Assembly (NCBI RefSeq): GCF_023016045.1
Contig: NZ_JALKAP010000003.1
Span: forward strand, 363,308-427,307
DNA from: Marinobacter sp. S6332
Lineage (GTDB): Bacteria > Pseudomonadota > Gammaproteobacteria > Pseudomonadales > Oleiphilaceae
DNA: 64,000 bases
Reading direction: 5' to 3'
Made by a program: the position numbers and the translations under genes. Shown piece after piece: positions 62,356 through 64,000 of the stretch (the stretch's first letter is position 1; each line of letters begins with the position of its first letter). The notes beneath the pieces are model-generated. The model made no database searches. It was not told the origin of the DNA and worked only from the letters and a program-made list of their open reading frames with translations.

Positions 62356-63984
62356 ATGCCAAGCGCCGCTTCCGACTCACAGAAAATCATCGCTGAACTG
62401 GAGCAAAAGCTCCGTGTTCAAGCGGCGGATATTACTCGCCTAAAAAAACAAAGCCGGTCGCTGGAACGCGAGAATGAGTCTCTGGAACGCAAGGCTCAAT
62501 CTCTGGAAGCCGCGAAGCGGGAACTGTTCGAACAACTGCGCCTGCTGATTGAAAACCGCTTTGGGCCTTCCACCGAGAAGTACAACATCCCTCAGGAAGA
62601 CTTGTTCTTCGACGAAGCCGAAGCGCTGGTAGAGAGCGAACCGGCGTCAGACAGTGACGACGTTCCAGAAGACATCGCGGACACACCGACCAAGCCAGAC
62701 TCTGCCAAGTCCCGCACTCGCGGTGGCCGTCTGGCGCTGCCACCGGAACTGCCGCGAGTGGATATTGTCCACGACGTGACGGACGGTCAGAAGCACTGCC
62801 ATAACGACGGAACCGAATTGGTCTGCATCGGTGAAGAGATCAGCGAGCAGCTCGACATCATTCCCGCCAAGATCCAAGTGATCCGTCACATTCGACGCAA
62901 GTATGCCTGCAAGACCTGCGAAGACGGTGTCGTCACCGCACCCATGCCGTCGCAACCCTTACCCAAGAGCAATGCCAGCCCCAACCTCTTGGCTTATTCT
63001 GTCATCGCCAAATACGTGGACGCCTTGCCGCTTTACCGGCAGGAACGGGCGTTCAAGCGGTTGGGCATTGATCTGCCCAGAAATACCTTGGCTCGCTGGA
63101 TGATCCAGACCAGTGAATTGATCGAGCCCCTCATTGAACAGTGCCGACAGCATCTGCACGCGAGTGCAGTCATCCACATGGATGAAACTACGCTGCAAGT
63201 GAATACCGAACCGGATCGCAAGGCCAGCAGTCCTTCGTACATGTGGGTACAACGAGGTGGGCCGCCCGGGCAACAAGTAGTGCTCTACGATTACGACGCC
63301 AGCCGTTCCGGTCAGGTACCAACGCGACTGCTGGAAAACTATCAGGGCATTCTGGTGACCGATGGTTATGAAGGGTACGCCCAAGTGGTTCGGATCAATC
63401 AGCTGACCCATGTGGGTTGCTGGGCGCATGCCCGCCGCAAGTTCGTGGAGGCCCAGAAAGTACAACCTAAAGGCAAGGTCGGCCGTGCCGATCAGGCCTT
63501 GAGTCTGATCCGCAGCCTGTATGCCGTAGAGCAAAAGGCCAAAACGATGAGCGCGGAGGAAAGGCTGGCCTTGCGAGACACTCAAAGCCGTGCACTCATC
63601 GAAAAACTGGAAGTCTGGCTAACGAAATCCTTGAATCAAGTGCCGCCGAAAACGGCCATTGGCAAAGCGCTGATCTACCTGAACCGACAGTGGCCCAAGC
63701 TAACCGTCTTCCTGACGGATGGTCGGATCCCGCTGGATAATAACCCGGCGGAAAATGCCATACGCCCGTTCGTCATTGGTCGAAAAAACTGGCTCTTCAG
63801 CCAGACACCAAAGGGTGCGCATGCCAGCGCCAGACTCTACAGCCTGATCGAAACCGCCCGAGCCAATGGCATTGAGCCCTATACTTATATGGTAGAAGTG
63901 CTTACCAAACTGCCATCATTGACGACCGACGATGAACTCGACCGGTTACTGCCTTGGAATCAGGGGGAAACCATTCCGGTGTAG
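62356..63984 (+). CDS. tnpC: IS66 transposase TnpC
   Basis: DDE transposase of 542 residues. A coiled coil (about 8-60), a zinc-binding segment (YACKTCEDGVV and nearby) and the catalytic core follow: HMDETTLQV, GILVTDGYEGY with HVGCWAHARRKF, and the DNNPAENAIRPFVIGRKNWLF region with the last acidic residue. Full length for the family. The TAG stop touches the right inverted repeat. Confidence 0.96.
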   Translation: MPSAASDSQKIIAELEQKLRVQAADITRLKKQSRSLERENESLERKAQSLEAAKRELFEQLRLLIENRFGPSTEKYNIPQEDLFFDEAEALVESEPASDSDDVPEDIADTPTKPDSAKSRTRGGRLALPPELPRVDIVHDVTDGQKHCHNDGTELVCIGEEISEQLDIIPAKIQVIRHIRRKYACKTCEDGVVTAPMPSQPLPKSNASPNLLAYSVIAKYVDALPLYRQERAFKRLGIDLPRNTLARWMIQTSELIEPLIEQCRQHLHASAVIHMDETTLQVNTEPDRKASSPSYMWVQRGGPPGQQVVLYDYDASRSGQVPTRLLENYQGILVTDGYEGYAQVVRINQLTHVGCWAHARRKFVEAQKVQPKGKVGRADQALSLIRSLYAVEQKAKTMSAEERLALRDTQSRALIEKLEVWLTKSLNQVPPKTAIGKALIYLNRQWPKLTVFLTDGRIPLDNNPAENAIRPFVIGRKNWLFSQTPKGAHASARLYSLIETARANGIEPYTYMVEVLTKLPSLTTDDELDRLLPWNQGETIPV

Positions 63985-64000
63985 TTCGTGGAGCGCTTAC
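63984..64000 (-). repeat. IS66 right terminal inverted repeat
   Basis: Exact reverse complement of 61669-61685. Its last base is the last base of the window. Confidence 0.95.

Larger units (their letters stand above)
61669..64000 (+). mobile_element. Complete IS66-family insertion sequence
   Basis: Element of 2332 bases bounded by perfect 17-base inverted repeats (61669-61685 and 63984-64000, gtaagcgctccacgaac and its complement). It carries tnpA, tnpB and tnpC in the usual IS66 order. The right end coincides with the window edge, so the expected 8-base target duplication (left flank gtatgaaa, 61661-61668) cannot be checked. All three frames are intact, so it may be active. Confidence 0.95.

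Overview
The window looks like chromosomal DNA of a marine gammaproteobacterium, most probably Marinobacter or a close relative. I infer this from moderate GC, gene content (dedicated marine-type sortase system, LysO, DUF3422, periplasmic-type ATP-dependent DNA ligase, exported porin-like barrel) and two blocks with E. coli-like order: rpoH-ftsX-ftsE-ftsY-rsmD and yrfG-hslR-hslO-pckA. No tRNA, rRNA or CRISPR array was seen. No database search was possible, so names rest on motifs and family knowledge.

Layout. 1-5.6 kb: a methyltransferase cut by the window edge and coupled to dadA, a TatD nuclease coupled to an HD-GYP protein, then a DUF2288 gene and lysO on the other strand. 5.6-21.3 kb: a dense signalling region with two response regulators (one with HDOD), an Hpt-REC-REC-GGDEF protein, two membrane or GAF/PAS histidine kinases, an MHYT hybrid kinase paired with a REC-HD-GYP phosphodiesterase, and a chemotaxis receptor, interrupted by acnA. 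Three proteins make or degrade c-di-GMP. 21.3-27 kb: SCO-like protein, a zinc-finger/TPR membrane protein facing a rhomboid protease, an OmpA-domain protein, MAPEG and PlsC. 27-34.3 kb: the proteobacterial dedicated sortase system (sortase, its VIT/VWA target, PdsR, PdsS) followed by DUF3422. 34.3-43.4 kb: assorted envelope and housekeeping genes, including a periplasmic-type DNA ligase, an acyl-CoA-binding protein, greB and an OmpR-type two-component pair. 43.5-56.7 kb: hyi-glxR, rpoH with a near-perfect sigma-E promoter, ftsX/E/Y, rsmD, a fatty-acid desaturase, mutM, and the yrfG-hslR-hslO-pckA block. 56.7-61.1 kb: an accessory patch with a lipase between two related exported proteins, and a cell-wall peptidase followed by a lipoprotein; the layout resembles antibacterial effector/immunity pairs. 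61.2-64 kb: an HD phosphohydrolase gene broken by a complete IS66-family element whose right inverted repeat ends exactly at base 64000.

The most unusual signal is a three-copy intergenic element (23551, 29794, 45227). Each copy has a conserved core, 53 nt in two copies that differ at a single base and 137 nt in the third. The core is enclosed by long inverted-repeat arms that pair almost perfectly within a copy but differ in sequence from copy to copy. I know of no described class that it matches exactly.
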